From Oncomelania hupensis (taxonomy: Eukaryota > Mollusca > Gastropoda > Littorinimorpha > Pomatiopsidae), in contig CM072527.1 in NCBI GenBank assembly GCA_036898135.1, positions 31,705,727 to 31,769,726 of the forward strand: a stretch of DNA of 64,000 nucleotides, read 5' to 3'. The notes under the pieces are model-generated. The model saw only the letters and a program-made list of their open reading frames with translations. It was not told the DNA's origin and did not search any database. Shown here in pieces: positions 33,914 through 45,098 of this stretch. Position 1 is the first letter of the stretch, and the number at the start of each line of letters is the position of its first letter. A program made the translations under genes and the position numbers.

Positions 33914-34345
33914 AGGGAGGCACTGTGGTCTAATGGTAGTGCTTCGGCTTGCGGATCTGAAAGTCCAGGGTTCGAGCCCTGGCCGGAGCATTGTATTGTG
34001 TCCCTGGGAAAGACACTTTACTCCTGTTTTCCTACTCCTTCGGATGAGAGTATAAACCGAGGTCTAGTCTGTGTGTCGCATACATTCCATCATAACGGAC
34101 TTTAAAGATCCTGATGCTCATGTCCTAGACGAGTGAGTGCCGGTAACAAGAACACACCCAGCATGCACTTGGTCATTCTCCCCCATCCCTGGCTGCCCAG
34201 GATTGTGCTCAGTTGTACGGGCGTCAGACCATGCGCCCAAAGGCTGCAGGTGGGCGTCTCGGGCGGTTTGAGTTAGATCCTGTATCGGCCAGCGCCTTGA
34301 TCCTTAGGCTAAGGCGCCTTACAAATGACGAATATTATTATTATT
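33914..34345 (+). repeat. SINE family 1, near full-length copy, ATT-tailed
   Basis: Head GAGGCACTGTGGTCTAATGG and GGGTTCGAGCCCTGGCC (A and B boxes), then the body as at 6051. The 3' end differs: the GAGCAGCTCTTGAGC tail is replaced by GCGCCTTACAAATGACGAAT and (ATT)n. It is inserted in the RTE LINE, whose sequence resumes at GTCACTGTTGATTTTTCGG. Confidence 0.88.
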
Positions 34346-34919
34346 ATTATTATTATTATGTCACTGTTGATTTTTCGGTAGGCATCAGCTCACTGTGAGG
34401 TGTTCTTTTTCCTTTTCATCTCTCTTCATTTGTCACACAGGTCCAAAAGATCAGGTGTATCCCACAGTTTCTTCTTTGGGCAGTGCTTGCCATGGATCTC
34501 AGTGGTGGCATCTGTCAGTGCTCTGTTGAATGTGGTGATTATGGTTTTGACATCTACTTCACCAACTCCCAAAATGAGCAGTGGTGCAAATTTCCCACCA
34601 ATTGTGGCTTGGAATATATCTGCCACTTCCAGGTCTTGCAGTTTGTGCATGTCGAACTTCAGCCTGGTGCTCTTTGCTTTGTTGACTGTCCTCAAGTGCA
34701 GCCGGAAAGGCATGACCATGAGATCGTGGTCACTTCTGATGTCTGATCCTGGGAAAGTGAATATCTTTCCAATGTTGACGCTTGATCTGAAGCATTTCTT
34801 GATCATGATGTAGTCAATCTGGTTGTGATGCTCCCTGATGGGACTGTGCCAAGTTCATTGTCTGAATTTTTTTTTGGAGTATCAGATTGTTGTATCTGGC
34901 AAACTTGTAGAGTCTAATG

Positions 34920-37065
34920 ATGAGTAGTGTTCAGTGCTCTAGTGGCAGCAAGATTTCATCTGCTTTGATTAAATTTGTTTATTTGTTTCTTATTTATTAT
35001 TATTTTTGTTTCTTTTCTTATTTTTATGGTGACTTTTTGTGTAATTTGACTTTCCAAACATGGTGATATATACAAATTGTGCAGACATTTTCTGAAATTG
35101 CTGAGTTTTCAAGTTTTCATCTGTGAATCTTTGTGGTATTTGTGTTCACTATCTTCAGTTATGTTGATAGGTGCTGGCTAGTGTACTAAGTACCTTTTTG
35201 TTAAACATTGGTCTAGTATATATATATATATATCAATGCTAGCTTCATTTGGATGTACTGCAACGTTGTAGAGAGCTAATTGTTGTGTAAAAGAGAACTC
35301 GCAGAGGAGTTAGGGCTGGCAGGAAGTTTAAAGAAACAGGCCATTGAAAGTGTTTCTGCATTTGGACATTTTAGTGTTACAACTTCCTGTGTTGACCACA
35401 TGTCTCATTCTGAGCCTTTGGATATACCAGCTTCCTGTGATCATACAACTGAAGATTTTCTTTTGGCGTTAGCGGGAGTATGGGATTCTGAGAGTGAAAG
35501 CAGTGTTGATAAACAGTCAGTGCCTGAAGCCTTGTCTGTTACTAGAGCTGCCACCTAATACTGTTATTGGTCTTCTGAATGCCCAGTCGTCAGTTAAGAA
35601 GAACCTAGCTGTTCATGCTTTCATTGTGGAAAAGGATTTTGACTTTTGTTTTTAATAACTAAAAGTTGGTTTCATGAGCATGGTGATGAGGCTGGTTATA
35701 CATTTGTCAGCTGTCCTCATACTTCTGACCAAGGTGGTGGTTAGATAGCCCTTGTTTATGAGAAGTCTAGTTATGTTCATACATGTGCAGTTGGACGCTT
35801 TGTGTCATTTGAGAATATGGATTTGGTCATCACTCGATGGAAACAATCAGTTCGCACAGTTGTTATTTACAGACCACCACCCTCAGATACAAATCTGTTG
35901 AAGGATTCTATATTTCATGAAAAGTTTGGCAAGCTTGTTACTTCCCTCTCAAACAAGAATCTCCTCATTATGGGTGATTTCAATTTTCATTGGGATGTTC
36001 CGTCTGACCCACATATCAAGTGTTTGGCTCAGTTGTTTGACTGTGCTAGTCTGACACAAAATGTTGACAAACCTACACATCAAAAGGGGCACATTTTAGA
36101 CTGGTTGAATTCTAGGTCCGACCTGTCAGATTTAGTGCTGCCATTGAAGACCTGCAGATGTCTGATCACTTTCTTGTGATGTTTGAAACCAACATGGCTA
36201 GATCCCCAGCACCTAAGAAGAAGATTCGTGTGAGGAACCTTGCGGAGATGAACGTGGAATCCTTCCATCATGATCTGAGTGCTTCAGAGTTAGTCACAAC
36301 CCCTCCTGATAATGTTGAGAAACGTGTGTGCTTGTACAATGAGACGTTAGCTACTCTTTTGGACACGTATGCCGCTGAGACTGAGAATACTGTTCCAGTT
36401 CGTCCCGATGCCCCTTGGTTTTCTCCTGAGTAAGTTCCATCATGCCAAGACTGCACAGCATTGAGCTGAGTAGCACTAGGGAGCAAGTGGGCTGGAAGTG
36501 GACTGGCAGATTTATAAGAATGACAGAAATGTCTTCAGGTCAGCCAAGTCTAGGCATACACAGTCGCATGGATGAAGCCGGCACTGACCCCCACGAGATG
36601 TTCCCCATTGTGATCAGCCTTCTAGGCAAGGATTCTACTCCTCCTGTTTTGCCATCTCTAAGTGACTTTCAGGCTGCTGATGTACTTGGTTCTTTCTTTG
36701 TGGACAATATTGAAGCTATTAGATATGACTTTTCTGATGAGCCGCCACAAGTCATTAGTTCGTTTGTTGGTCAACCATGAACTCATTTTTTGCCCATCAC
36801 CAAAGAACAGTTTCAACTTCTAGACCCACCTCATCTGCAGTCAATCCCATTGCTACGAAGCTGGTGTTAATGTGTCCGGACATTTTGCTTCTTGTTCTGA
36901 CTGATTGTCAACAGTAGTCTGCTGTCTGGCACAGTGCCACCTCCCATGAAAACTGCAGTAGTGAAACCGCTATTGAACAAGAAAGGTTTGGATCTCAATG
37001 AATATAAGAACTTCATCATCATCTCAAACCACATCATCTCAAACCTCTGTCATTTGATTTATCTT
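34920..37065 (+). pseudogene. L2/CR1-type LINE, decayed
   Basis: Broken + frames. Near 35570: VIGLLNAQSSVKKNLAVHAF. At 35802-36179 an endonuclease: TVVIYRPPPSD, LLIMGDFNFHWDV (GDFN catalytic block) and KGHILDWL. Near 36170: MSDHFLV. Near 36600-36740, ADVLGSFFVDNIEAIR is typical of the region before RT. Near 36950, KTAVVKPLLNKKGLDLNEYKN opens the RT domain and then breaks off. Stops and frameshifts are at many points. It interrupts RTE copy 3, so it is the younger of the two. Confidence 0.75.
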
Positions 37066-37530
37066 ATTGCTGCAGTGTAGTCCATATGTGTCTCATCAGT
37101 TGTATATATTTCCAGTCGCCTTGCACTCTGACTATGTCCTTCCTCAGCACTTGGTCAAGGACAGCTTGTAAATGTTCATAGAAATCCTCTATTTCGCTGT
37201 TGTCATAGTCTGATGTTGAGGCATAGGCCTAGATGATGGTGATGTTGAAAGGGGCTGCTCTCAGATTAGACCGATGGTAATGAGCTACTGGAGACTAGGC
37301 AGCAACCCATGATAGTGGCCAGAATGTTTTTGTGGACCAAGAATCCTACGCCGTGTTTGTGCCTATCACCTCTCCCGCTGAAATAAAGCTTGTGACCTTT
37401 GTCGATTGTTGTTTCACCTTGGCCTTTCTAACGCAGTTCGCTGATGCCTAAAATGTTCCATTTATAGTGGTCCAGCTCGTGGACCAGTTCATCTCATTTT
37501 CCATCGCAGTTAGGATCTGACATTCCAGGT

Positions 37531-38505
37531 TCCTATTATGATGTCACTCATGCGTATCTTGCCAAGTTGTCCATCAGTAACACACTTATCACCTCCGTCC
37601 TGGTGGCCAATGGAAAGCGCGGTTCTTGGTGACCCGGGCGACTACCGATTCGGTATGGAGTGAGTGGTTCTTATCATCATACTTGGTCTTGGGCAAGAAA
37701 GATCTGGCGGGGCCCAATCCTCTCCAGGCTGTTAACCGAAATCCAGGAGTACAGTGTGGCATGCCTTGAGATTTAGAATCATAATTTAGAGTAAAGATAA
37801 AACCTGTAACCTCGCTGTGAGGCTGTATTTTGTTTCTGTTGGAACAAAGATGTTAACCCTGGTATGATTTCCTAACATTCATTAGGGAAAGAAATGGTTC
37901 TTTTTTCAGTTGTTTGAAAATGAGGCATAACGGTCTTTAAAAAGTTAAAATCCATTCAAAAAAACACGTTCAGGTTTGTGTTCGTCGAATGCTGTGATGA
38001 AAAGGAAGGCTTTCATTTCATATATGATAAAAGGGAAATAACCACAATCAATAGAACCCAATGAATTGTATAGCGTGATTTTTGTTGTGGCCACAAGCTT
38101 AAAGCTTAAAGGTTCATGAGTTGGGCAATGCTTATATTTGTACTTTCCAAAATGAATTTGACCCGTTTCCTTTTGAATAAAGGATTGAGGCTGTTTAAAT
38201 TGGTTGAAATGAAGTGTTTACTGGAAGTTCTGTTTTAGTCCTAGAGTTGGCCTGTAGATGTTAGATAACTGAACTTAGGCATGTACTGTTTTGGATTTTA
38301 TAATCGTTTATAACAACAGACCTTCTAAAGAGTCTGCTGCTAAAAGTTCAGTTTTAGGATTGTGTCTTGCTGTGGCCCAATAGCTTCAATGAAACCCTAA
38401 CATAACAATGGCTCGACTTTAAAATGGATTAAAGCTGCCAGCCATGTCTTAACTCTTTGGTGCCACCTTAATGGCTGTGTTATTTAAATCAGCGATGGCA
38501 AACCG
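37531..38505. other. Intron 1, no recognisable feature
   Basis: AT-rich sequence without coding content or recognised repeat families. Confidence 0.4.
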
Positions 38506-38507
38506 TT

Positions 38508-38805
38508 GGATGATTGTATAAACCGAGGTCTAGTTTGTGCACGCACGCATTCCATCACACAGACTTTACAGATGCTCATATCCTAGACGGACGAGTTCCA
38601 GTTACATAAATACTCCTATCAAGCACTAGGTCCCTTCTCCTCCATCCCTGGTGGCCCAGATTGTGGTCAGTTGTGTGGGGCATTAGGGCAATGTGCTTAC
38701 AGCAGTAAGGGCACGGCTATGGCGGCTTTTGTTACATCACCCAGCACCTTGAGCAGCTCTGGAGCTGGAGGAGTGCTATATAACAACAATTAAATAATAA
38801 ATGTA
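38508..38805 (+). repeat. SINE family 1, diverged 5'-truncated copy
   Basis: TGTATAAACCGAGGTCTAGTTTGTG, GGTGGCCCAGATTGTGGTCAG and GAGCAGCTCTGGAGCTGGAGGAGTGC match the body and tail of 6051-6495 with many substitutions and short deletions. Older than the other copies. Confidence 0.8.
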
Positions 38806-38894
38806 TTGTTCATTTGTCGATTTTATGTAAAGTTTTGTACCCACACCAAATTGCAAAAGAAAATTTCAACTTTTTTGTGAAAGTTGGGCAATAA

Positions 38895-39065
38895 TATTGT
38901 ATTGTATTATTTTGTTACTTGTAATTGTATTGTATTATTTTGTTACAAGTATTGTATTGTATTATTTTGTTACATGTATTGTATTGTATTGTTACATGTA
39001 TTATATTATTTTGTTACATGTATTGTATTGTATTGTTACATGTATTATATTATTTTGTTACATGG
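38895..39065. repeat. ATTGTATTGTATTATTTTGTTAC minisatellite
   Basis: Six to seven copies of TATTGTATTGTATTATTTTGTTACATG, with shorter variants lacking TATTATTT. It ends about 180 bp before exon b. Confidence 0.88.
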
Positions 39066-39244
39066 AGCGCCATGATTTTGTCAGTGATGAAAGGTTTACA
39101 GATCAAAGTGTTCTGACAGAGTCGTTTGGATCATAGCTTGATGTTGTGAATGATTACAGGGTATCAACATTACCTTAAACGTTGTTGTTTGTGACTGAAG
39201 CTTATTGGTATAGTTGTGCCCATGTATGTGCTGTGTGTCTACAG

Positions 39245-39402
39245 GTCTGACAGAGGCAAGGTGAGCGACGCAGCGCTGCAGGCGGAGCTGTCGGCTGTGT
39301 CTGCGCTGAGACAGCGGCTGCTGGAGGGAGTGGAACGGACACAGCAGCTGCACAGGTCGCTGTTGGGATTTACTGGGCGGCACAACGAATACGTCACTTC
39401 TG
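39245..39402 (+). CDS. Host gene, exon b (coiled coil)
   Basis: The acceptor is TGTCTACAG at 39244 and the donor is CTTCTG|GTGAGA at 39402. It completes a codon from the previous exon (phase 2) and ends with one base over (phase 1). The 52-residue product is a Leu/Gln/Glu/Arg coiled coil, with QAELSAVSALRQRLLEGVER followed by TQQLHRSLLGF. This is the segment most reminiscent of the CDK5RAP2/myomegalin family. The open frame running past 39402 reaches only into intron sequence. Confidence 0.85.
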
Positions 39403-39812
39403 GTGAGACTGAACAGACAAGCCGGTTTATTGCATTCATAGTCCCAATCTCAATAGTCCATGCATTTTTCAACCTTTTCATGAGTGAATGTTACACATTT
39501 ATTGCAATTTGTTGTAGCACTTTGTCAGCAAAGCATGTCTTAATTTCTCTGTTTGAGATAATAAAGTATTCTTGAATCTTGAATAGTCTCCATTACTCCG
39601 GTTCCTTAGTATGCAAGTTGCTAGCTCCTTCATCCATCCATCCATTCATCCATCCATTCATTTATCCATCTCCTTCCTTTCCCGTCTGCTGTCAACTGAT
39701 TGTCCCTTGCTGTTTTATTGGGACAATAAAGAATGGTGGTTGTGAATGTGTTTTGTTTGACTACTTCACATGTCATTGAAAAGTTGCCATTGGTCAGTTG
39801 TGGTGATTACAG

Positions 39813-40157
39813 GTGACAGTAGTTTTGATAGCGACCTGCACCACAGCCATCCGCCTCCACCCCAGTACCGCAGCAGTAGCATCTACAGTGCCACCGCCAG
39901 CACTGCTGTACCCACCATCACTGCCGGTTTATCCACAACAACTGCCACCCCCTCTGCTGGTTTATCTGCTGCCACGGGTTTGCTCCCAACTACTACTACC
40001 ACCACCACCACTGGTTTACCTACAACTGCTGGTCTATCCGCTAATGCTGGCACTGGTGTAGCCACAACTACCGGTGTTCCTGCTGCTGCCACTGCCACCA
40101 GCGCTGAAGCCAGTTCCAAACCCACTGAAGATGGTGCTCCTGCTTCTATTGTTGGTG
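39813..40157 (+). CDS. Host gene, exon c (Thr/Ala/Ser-rich linker)
   Basis: The acceptor GATTACAG ends at 39812 and the donor TTGGTG|GTAAGC lies at 40157. The exon enters and leaves in phase 1, and both split codons read GGT. About 115 residues: an acidic/His/Pro start (DSDLHHSHPPPPQYRSSS) followed by a strongly Thr/Ala/Gly/Pro-rich stretch with an eight-Thr run coded by ACT/ACC repeats. It is probably disordered, a flexible linker, and the Thr run is likely length-variable between individuals. Confidence 0.85.
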
Positions 40158-40238
40158 GTAAGCAGTTAAGGCTTTGTGACATGGACATGGTGGAGAGATT
40201 AGGTTTCTGCCTACTTGTTTTCTGTTTAAAACCAAGGA

Positions 40239-40330
40239 AGGTAAAGCAGTGAGGGAGAGGAGATGGAAACCAACCTCATTAAGCTGGCCCAGAGAAAGGA
40301 ATGTCACAAAAGCCTTTGTCCCAAGCGAAG
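40239..40330 (+). repeat. SINE family 3 fragment
   Basis: GGTAAAGCAGTGAGGGAGAG and CCTCATTAAGCTGGCCCAGA match the 3' half of the SINE at 12377-12673 (read on its own sense strand). It sits about 80 bp downstream of the exon c donor. Confidence 0.75.
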
Positions 40331-40535
40331 GATAACAGACACACCTTTAGCTGCTTATTAATTCAATTTAGCCCCGTGTTGAGCTCCCTGTTTTTCTCAC
40401 TGAATGTGCGCTGGGAACAGATCAATCAAATGATGACATTTATTTTACCTCGACCATTATATATTTATTTAGTTAGTTATCTACGCCGGCCATTCATTCA
40501 TTATTTATGTATGTTTGTATGTCTGCTGTAATCAG

Positions 40536-40672
40536 GTGCGGCCCAATCAGAAGGACAGTGGGGTCAATCGGGAGAAATGTTGAGAGCCATGTTGAATAAC
40601 AGCTTGCTGCTGGACACTGCAGCGTTGGGAGAAAGTCGTAAATCTGCTCACGGATCTCTTCATTTTCTACAG
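40536..40672 (+). CDS. Host gene, exon d
   Basis: The acceptor is CTGTAATCAG at 40535 and the donor is CTACAG|GTACTG at 40672. It enters in phase 1 (GGT across the junction) and exits in phase 0. About 46 residues, including GEMLRAMLNNSLLLDTAALG, look like a short amphipathic helix flanked by polar linker. No known domain was recognised. Confidence 0.85.
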
Positions 40673-41034
40673 GTACTGTCATTGTTAAAATTTCTTTTTT
40701 GTTGTTGTGTGAGGTAGGTCAGGTGGCACCGTTTTGAAGCCACAAATTATGCTTTTCTTCCTCAGAAACGCTCTCTCTCTCTACCTCTCTCTACCTCTCC
40801 CTCCCTCCATATCTCTCCCCCTCTCTCCAATGATGTGGTTGCCTATATATACAAAAATATATTAATAATGTGATCTATATTTGTATATTTCATGAAGCAT
40901 TACAAGGAAAATATTAAGCAGCTCATGCCGCTTGATGAAAACTAATTGGATCACATTATTGAGATGAACAATTAATGACTACTACTACTGCAAGGTCAAC
41001 ATGTAATTGTACCATAGAATTAATAACACGATGT

Positions 41035-41362
41035 TACTCCTTCGGATGAGAGTATAAACCGAGGTCTAGTCTGTGTCGCATACATTCCATCATAACGGAC
41101 TATAAAGATCCTGACGCTCATGTCCTAGACGGGTGAGTGCCGGTGACAAGAACACACCCAGCATGCACTTAGGTTCTTCTCCCCCATCCCTGGCTGCCCA
41201 GGATTGTGCTCAGTTGTACGGGCGTCAGACCATGCGCCCAAAGGCTGCGGGTGGGCGTCTCGGGCGGCTTGAGTTAGATCCTGTATCGGCCAGCGCCTTG
41301 AGCAGCTCTTGAGCTGGTAAAGCACTGTATAAGAACGATTAAATAGAAAAAAATAAATAGAT
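41035..41362 (+). repeat. SINE family 1, 5'-truncated copy
   Basis: Starts at CTCCTTCGGATGAGAGTATAAACC and then follows the family consensus closely to GAGCTGGTAAAGCACTGTAT and a GATTAAATAGAAAAAAATAAA tail. The tRNA head is missing. It lies in the intron between exons d and e. Confidence 0.88.
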
Positions 41363-41543
41363 GTCATTTTACAGAACTGAATTGAAATGGGGGATTTGAA
41401 TTATGGAGAGGGTTTTGTATGGCGAAGAAGAAGAAAAGATAAAAAAGAAAGAACAGAGAAGACAGGAAGAAGACAAGCCAAAAGAAGAAAAAAGAAGAGG
41501 AAGAAAAATAGGCATGAATTAAGTGTGCCCACACTGGAAGGTG

Positions 41544-41545
<2 letters not shown>

Positions 41546-41599
<54 letters not shown>

Positions 41600-41600
41600 G
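41546..41600. repeat. (TCA)n microsatellite just upstream of exon e
   Basis: 18 or so TCA units ending about 36 bp before the acceptor of exon e. The region between the array and the acceptor carries the branch point and pyrimidine tract. Confidence 0.95.
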
Positions 41601-41636
41601 TAGAAAGTACCACAGTGGAAGTGGTCTGCTTTGCAG

Positions 41637-41882
41637 GCATTGTCAGCCGAGTCCTCCGATTCAGTGAGGTCGGTCGGGTCGTATTCGTCAGGTCAGTTGG
41701 AGGCCATGTCAGCGGCCGTGTTGCGCGACCTTGTCAGTCAGCTGCAAGAGGATCTTCTGGCTGCCACCCAGCAGAACGCAGCACTGCAGCAGCAGTTGGA
41801 GTCCCAGCAAGGCCAGGGGGAGGATGAGGAGAGGCCAGAGATGGGGATGCTGCAGCAAAATGGACCTTACTGCCCTCCTGAG
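41637..41882 (+). CDS. Host gene, exon e (Gln-rich coiled coil)
   Basis: The acceptor TTTGCAG ends at 41636, downstream of a (TCA)n array at 41546-41599. The donor is CCTGAG|GTAAGA at 41882. It is phase 0 at both ends and 82 codons long. A Ser-rich start is followed by a Gln/Leu coiled coil (VSQLQEDLLAATQQNAALQQ) and then an acidic Glu/Asp/Gly patch. Confidence 0.88.
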
Positions 41883-41924
41883 GTAAGAAGAGGAGGAATT
41901 ATCAACATAGCTTCGTTTTGTTGC

Positions 41925-42190
41925 TGGTTAATAATAATAATAATGGTAATAATGATGATGATGATGATAATAATAATAATAATAATAATAATCATAATAA
42001 TAATAATAATAATAATAATATAGGTTGTTGTACATACCTTATGCCTTATTCAGACTCAAATCGCGGCAGTCTGTAACCATCATACACTCTAACATGTTAC
42101 AGACACTCCTACATGCATAACACACACACTCACATGTTACAGACACAATCACATGTTGCAGACACTCCTACATACACAACACACACACAT
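41925..42190 (-). repeat. (TAA)n tail and ATT-tailed repeat family 2, minus-strand copy
   Basis: (AAT)n with GATGATGATG from about 41930 to 42022. Then, as the reverse complement of the copy at 8944-9162: ATTCAGACTCAAATCGCGGC, AGTCTGTAACCATCATACAC and ACATGTTACAGACACTCC. It shows that the trinucleotide array always sits at the same end of the repeat. Confidence 0.82.
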
Positions 42191-42574
42191 GTCCATCTCT
42201 CAGAACCTGTGGTGTAACATTGCTGATAGATTGTGGTAAACAGTACTGTATTTTCATGAAACAATATGTATTGTGATCCTGACAAGGGTACAATATTGGT
42301 TGATGGTTCATTTCATCTCACAGTGACGAGAGCTGCTCATAAAGCCAATCACCTGACACTTCAAATTATGTCTTATGTCAGCTGAGTTCATTCTGGCTAT
42401 GGGTCATTATGGGTTGAGCTCGCTGCTGTGAGATTAGGTTTATAAGATTAAAACCATACCAGGTCATTATTTCCATTTTGATGGCATCTAAGAAAGCGGC
42501 TATGATTTAAAGACTTCAGACAGTTTTACGCAGGTTTTGGTGTTTTTAACCTGTGTATGTTTTGTTCTAAACAG

Positions 42575-43579
42575 GGAGCGTCTGGTAAAACACAGCTGAA
42601 GCAGAAAGATATCACGCACCCCACTTCCACCACCCCCACCACTACCACCACCACCACCACACAGCAAACCTCCCCTCTCCACCCACCTCCTTCATCACAC
42701 CAGACGGCCAACCTACACACCGAAATCCACAGCCTTCAAAAGCAGGTCAAGGACTTGCACAGGGTCAACCTGACGCTGAAGCAGCTGCTGGATGAGAGAG
42801 AGAGGGAGGAGAGAGAGAGAGAAAGAAGGGAAGAGATGGAGGCGGAAGAACTTCAGAGACTGCAGATGGAGAACATGAACTTGGTGGCCAAACTGAGGAA
42901 ATTCGCGCCTGGGGAGTTGGCCGGCTGGGACAATGATTTGGGCGACAGTGTTGCTGACGCCGTGTATGACAGGGACTCTCCAGCACAGGTCAGAGGGTCA
43001 GCACATTGCACAGACTTTAGTGGCCGGGACACCACTGGTGACAGGGACGATGTTTACGATGGCAACGGGACCCTACATGCTGACACTATCTCTGCCGGAC
43101 ATCAGGAGCATGGCGACGGCACGATGACCTCCGAACTTTCTCACCTGACCTCGGACCCATCTCGCGTGACTGACGTTTCTCACCTGACCTCGGACCCGAA
43201 CTCTGAACTCCTTCACAGCAAAGATGTGTCCTGGCGCCGGTGGAGAGGGGGGTCAAACGGCGGCGACACTTCGACTGTCCCCTCAGAGGGCACAGACTCC
43301 ACCATCGTGCTCGACCTCTCCCTCAACGCCAAGCGCCCCACCGACTCTCCTGTGTCTGTCGGGCAAGACAGAAGCTCCACCTCTGTGGACCCGACGGAGG
43401 GCGAGTGGATTCGACGCGTGGTGGGCAGGGAGCCTGGCACTCACACAGGGCCTAGCAGGTTGCCCAAACTTGCCCGAGTGAAACTGGGCCCAGGTGACCC
43501 CATGAGCAGTGTAGCTCTGGCTCAAAGCCCCCCAAGCATAGCCAGCACCACTAGAAAACTGCAGGAAGCTCAGCAACGG
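42575..43579 (+). CDS. Host gene, exon f (largest exon: coiled coil plus acidic/Ser-Thr linker)
   Basis: 1005 bp, phase 0 at both ends; acceptor TTCTAAACAG at 42574, donor CAACGG|GTCAGT at 43579. The 335 residues begin with a Thr/Pro tract (eight Thr in a row). A coiled coil follows at about residues 45-110, including a very charged ERE/RER run and LQRLQMENMNLVAKLRKF. The rest is a long low-complexity linker rich in Asp, Thr, Ser and Gly, with the imperfect duplication SHLTSDPSRVTD / SHLTSDPNSELL. The exon closes with TTRKLQEAQQR, the start of another helix. Its size and composition fit the large internal exons of scaffold proteins. Confidence 0.9.
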
Positions 43580-43829
43580 GTCAGTTTCTACATTTGTTGT
43601 TTGGGTTTGAAGTCTGTCGTTCTGGTATTATTGTTTGTGTTCTGTAATCTCTTTCTCACTTTGCAAACTTACAAAGATGTATATTTAAAAAAAAAAAAAT
43701 TGGTCTAAAGACTGCCCTGGGTTGACAAGTCCATGGTTGACAGCTGTATGAACTTTCCAGTCCCATTATGTTAGGTGAAACAACTATTGCTTGAGTGTTA
43801 CACCAGCCTTTTTGCCTCCTATAGGAAAT

Positions 43830-44930
43830 ATATACTTTTTTTGACTCGCATGCATAGCAATGTGAGTCTGTGTACTCGCTAAAAAAAAAATATTAGTAGG
43901 ATTTTTGCAAATCTGTGCGATACGAGTCCTAAATGGTCCAACAAATAATTACATCGAAAAAAATGTTTTGTCTGTCCATCGTCTGCCAGCTGTCTGTGCA
44001 AAAACTTTAAAGTGGCTAAGTACTCAGAACCTACTTCAACTAAACTATCACAACCAAACTCGAATGAATTACTTCACTTCAAGGTCAAGGTCACAAGGTC
44101 TTCAAAAAAAAATTTTCCTTCGTTATTAGTAACATTGAACTTGTGATTCTTTGATGCATATATATCAATGAGACACACATACTTTATTAATTTAGTCAAC
44201 CTCACTCCAAGGTCAAGGTCACTGGAGCTGTCCAAAGTCAGATTTTGCAGCTTACTGGGGTTATCTTATCTTGGTTTAGTGAATATATATATCATAATTT
44301 TACTGAAATATATAGGCGCTTTGAAGTGACCTTGACCCTAAACTATATTTTAAATTCCAAACCTGTTGTATTTAGAGGTCATAGATTGATCTTTCATGTG
44401 TAAAGATGTGTTTTTGTGTTGACCTTGAAGTTCAAGGTCATTTTAAGCCTTGCAAAAACATACAAAAAATTGGTCATAGTACAGAGGAATGACTTTATTT
44501 AAGCTATAGTGTGCAACAATATTGGGTTATTTGATCAGACGTGCATGAGAGGTCATATGAGGGTCAAGATCATCCCATGCTCAAGGTTACTGAAGCTCAA
44601 GGTCATCCCAATGTCACAATTTTTTTGGCATTATACATCCTTTGCTTTAGTTTATTTGATAGTTTATGAGTGTATTTGGAGCCGGATGTCAAGGTCATCT
44701 CGAGGTCAAGAGCATAAAAAGATCAAAGTCGGTATTACTGTGCATTTTAATGCCACTTTATTTTGATTTTTCTGGGCACTCATTTTCATGTTAAATATTG
44801 CAAGTTCCATAAGGAGCATTTGAGTCGTATGGGTTTTGTCTTTCTAGTTTTGTTTAGATTTTTGCAGCTTACCTTGGTTTATGGACTATATATATCATCA
44901 TTTTACTGAAAGTGTTTGAATATAGGACTC
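43830..44930. repeat. AAGGTCA-rich interspersed repeat
   Basis: Opens with the near-palindrome GACTCGCATGCATAGCAATGTGAGTC at about 43843-43868. It contains at least eight AAGGTCA or reverse TGACCTT motifs between 44080 and 44710 and three ATATATATCAT blocks spaced through the region. It has no coding frame. I take it as an old non-autonomous element of a type common in mollusc genomes; that last point is from memory and is inference. Confidence 0.55.
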
Positions 44931-45098
44931 TAGACCAACGAACAGGCTTGTAGGCTGATCGTAGTCAGTAGTTTACAGTAGCAGGTGTGTCTGTATTTAG
45001 ACATCATTGTGGGGTTAGGTTGTGTTTGTTTCCAACAGTTAGCCTAACGTTCATCTGTAATTGCATCAGCCCATGTTGCCAAGAGGTGCTCTGTTGGA

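Larger units (their letters stand above)
33834..37530 (-). pseudogene. RTE-type LINE copy 3, split by a SINE and by another LINE
   Basis: Three collinear minus-strand pieces of the same element as at 19679-21010: 33834-33911 (MRTAKE...ENREQSEQE linker), 34360-34915 (endonuclease end and linker: SDIRSDHDLMVM, FQATIGGKFAPLLILG) and 37066-37530 (front of the endonuclease, heavily mutated). They are separated by SINE family 1 at 33914-34345 and by an L2/CR1-type LINE at about 34920-37065. Frameshifts are throughout. Confidence 0.82.

Noticed and set aside
34323..34360. (ATT)n as part of the RTE LINE
   Set aside because: It is the tail of the inserted SINE; the LINE sequence resumes directly behind it.
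39402..39575. Continuation of the exon b ORF to 39575
   Set aside because: A good donor at 39402 and the phase match to exon c indicate that the rest is intron.
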